Shown here piece by piece: positions 31,207 to 31,305 of a stretch of DNA of 31,305 nt. The translations under genes and the position numbers were made by a program. This stretch comes from CANJDH01 sp031430015 (lineage in GTDB: Bacteria; Pseudomonadota; Gammaproteobacteria; Burkholderiales; JAEUOS01). The stretch's first letter is position 1, and each line of letters begins with the position of its first letter. The notes beneath the pieces were generated by a model. It was given only the letters and a program-made list of their open reading frames with translations, did no database searches and was not told where the DNA came from. The DNA lies in NCBI GenBank assembly GCA_031430015.1, contig JANPAR010000320.1, positions 1 through 31,305 on the forward strand, given 5' to 3'.

Positions 31207-31305
31207 ATGATTGAACGGATGAAACGGTTGAATTTGTCTGGTCTCGATTTGAACGTCGAGGCGCAGACTTTGGGGCTTTTGCGGGCAACCGCAGAAGGCC
31301 CCCAT
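31207..31305 (+). CDS. Possible start of another gene, 3' partial
   Basis: An ATG four bases after the lipase stop opens a frame that stays open to the window end, 33 codons (MIERMKRLNLSGLDLNV and onward). The ribosome site is weak. It may be the next gene of the unit, or the out-of-frame continuation of the lipase after a frameshift: the same frame is open back to about 31169, so it overlaps the lipase end. No family is recognisable from so short a piece. Confidence 0.35.
   Translation, partial: MIERMKRLNLSGLDLNVEAQTLGLLRATAEGPH

Noticed and set aside
1..31305. tRNA, rRNA or insertion sequence genes
   Set aside because: Gaps between genes were read on both strands; no cloverleaf with TTC-containing T arm, no rRNA segment, no transposase and no terminal inverted repeats with flanking duplication were found.

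Overview
The window comes from a GC-rich betaproteobacterium, most likely of the Burkholderiales. The evidence is a Bug/TctC-type binding protein, the order accC-accB and prmA next to a zinc-ribbon/DUF3426 protein and a PfkB kinase, separate glyQ/glyS, and waaF near an AlgC-type phosphomannomutase. Genus cannot be fixed by eye.

Layout. (1) 1-5880 is catabolic. The 3' part of a class I aminotransferase meets, tail to tail, a tight minus-strand series: 4-OT-like tautomerase, AcuI/YhdH reductase, PaaG-like enoyl-CoA isomerase, Bug receptor, AsbF-like TIM barrel and a shikimate-dehydrogenase-like protein. It reads like a small peripheral pathway for an unidentified carboxylic acid or CoA ester. 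(2) 6077-11445 holds a YiaA/B membrane protein, a conserved hypothetical, phosphomannomutase, YheT-type hydrolase, SnoaL-like protein and WaaF, which suits envelope and LPS sugar synthesis. (3) 11490-14638 is glyQ-glyS, coupled by ATGA. (4) 14836-17476 (plus) has an ACMSD-family amidohydrolase and a two-domain polyphosphate:AMP phosphotransferase. (5) 17483-24741 (minus) is conserved housekeeping: glycine-zipper lipoprotein, PfkB kinase, DUF3426 protein, prmA, accC, accB, TlpA-like thioredoxin and a conserved hypothetical. (6) 24848-26895 (plus) is mpl-yqiA, closed by a terminator-like hairpin.

(7) 26932-31305 is the accessory part and the most novel. Two genes (26996-27637 and 28027-28506) encode diverged relatives of one family I do not recognise, sharing a DRxTGxRxxHN core. 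Each is preceded by striking inverted repeats. Then comes a compact, more AT-rich unit: a 65-codon ORF with a strong Shine-Dalgarno that overlaps by ATGA a predicted lipoprotein, followed 10 bases later by a GYSLGG lipase-like protein. The lipase resembles the N-terminal half of large secreted calcium-binding lipases but stops early. No tRNA, rRNA, CRISPR array or insertion sequence was seen.

Several proteins carry short codon-repeat low-complexity segments (GlyQ tail, Mpl insert, TlpA N-terminus), and two intergenic spacers carry 8-bp and 12-bp tandem repeats, so repeat slippage seems a recurrent source of change here.
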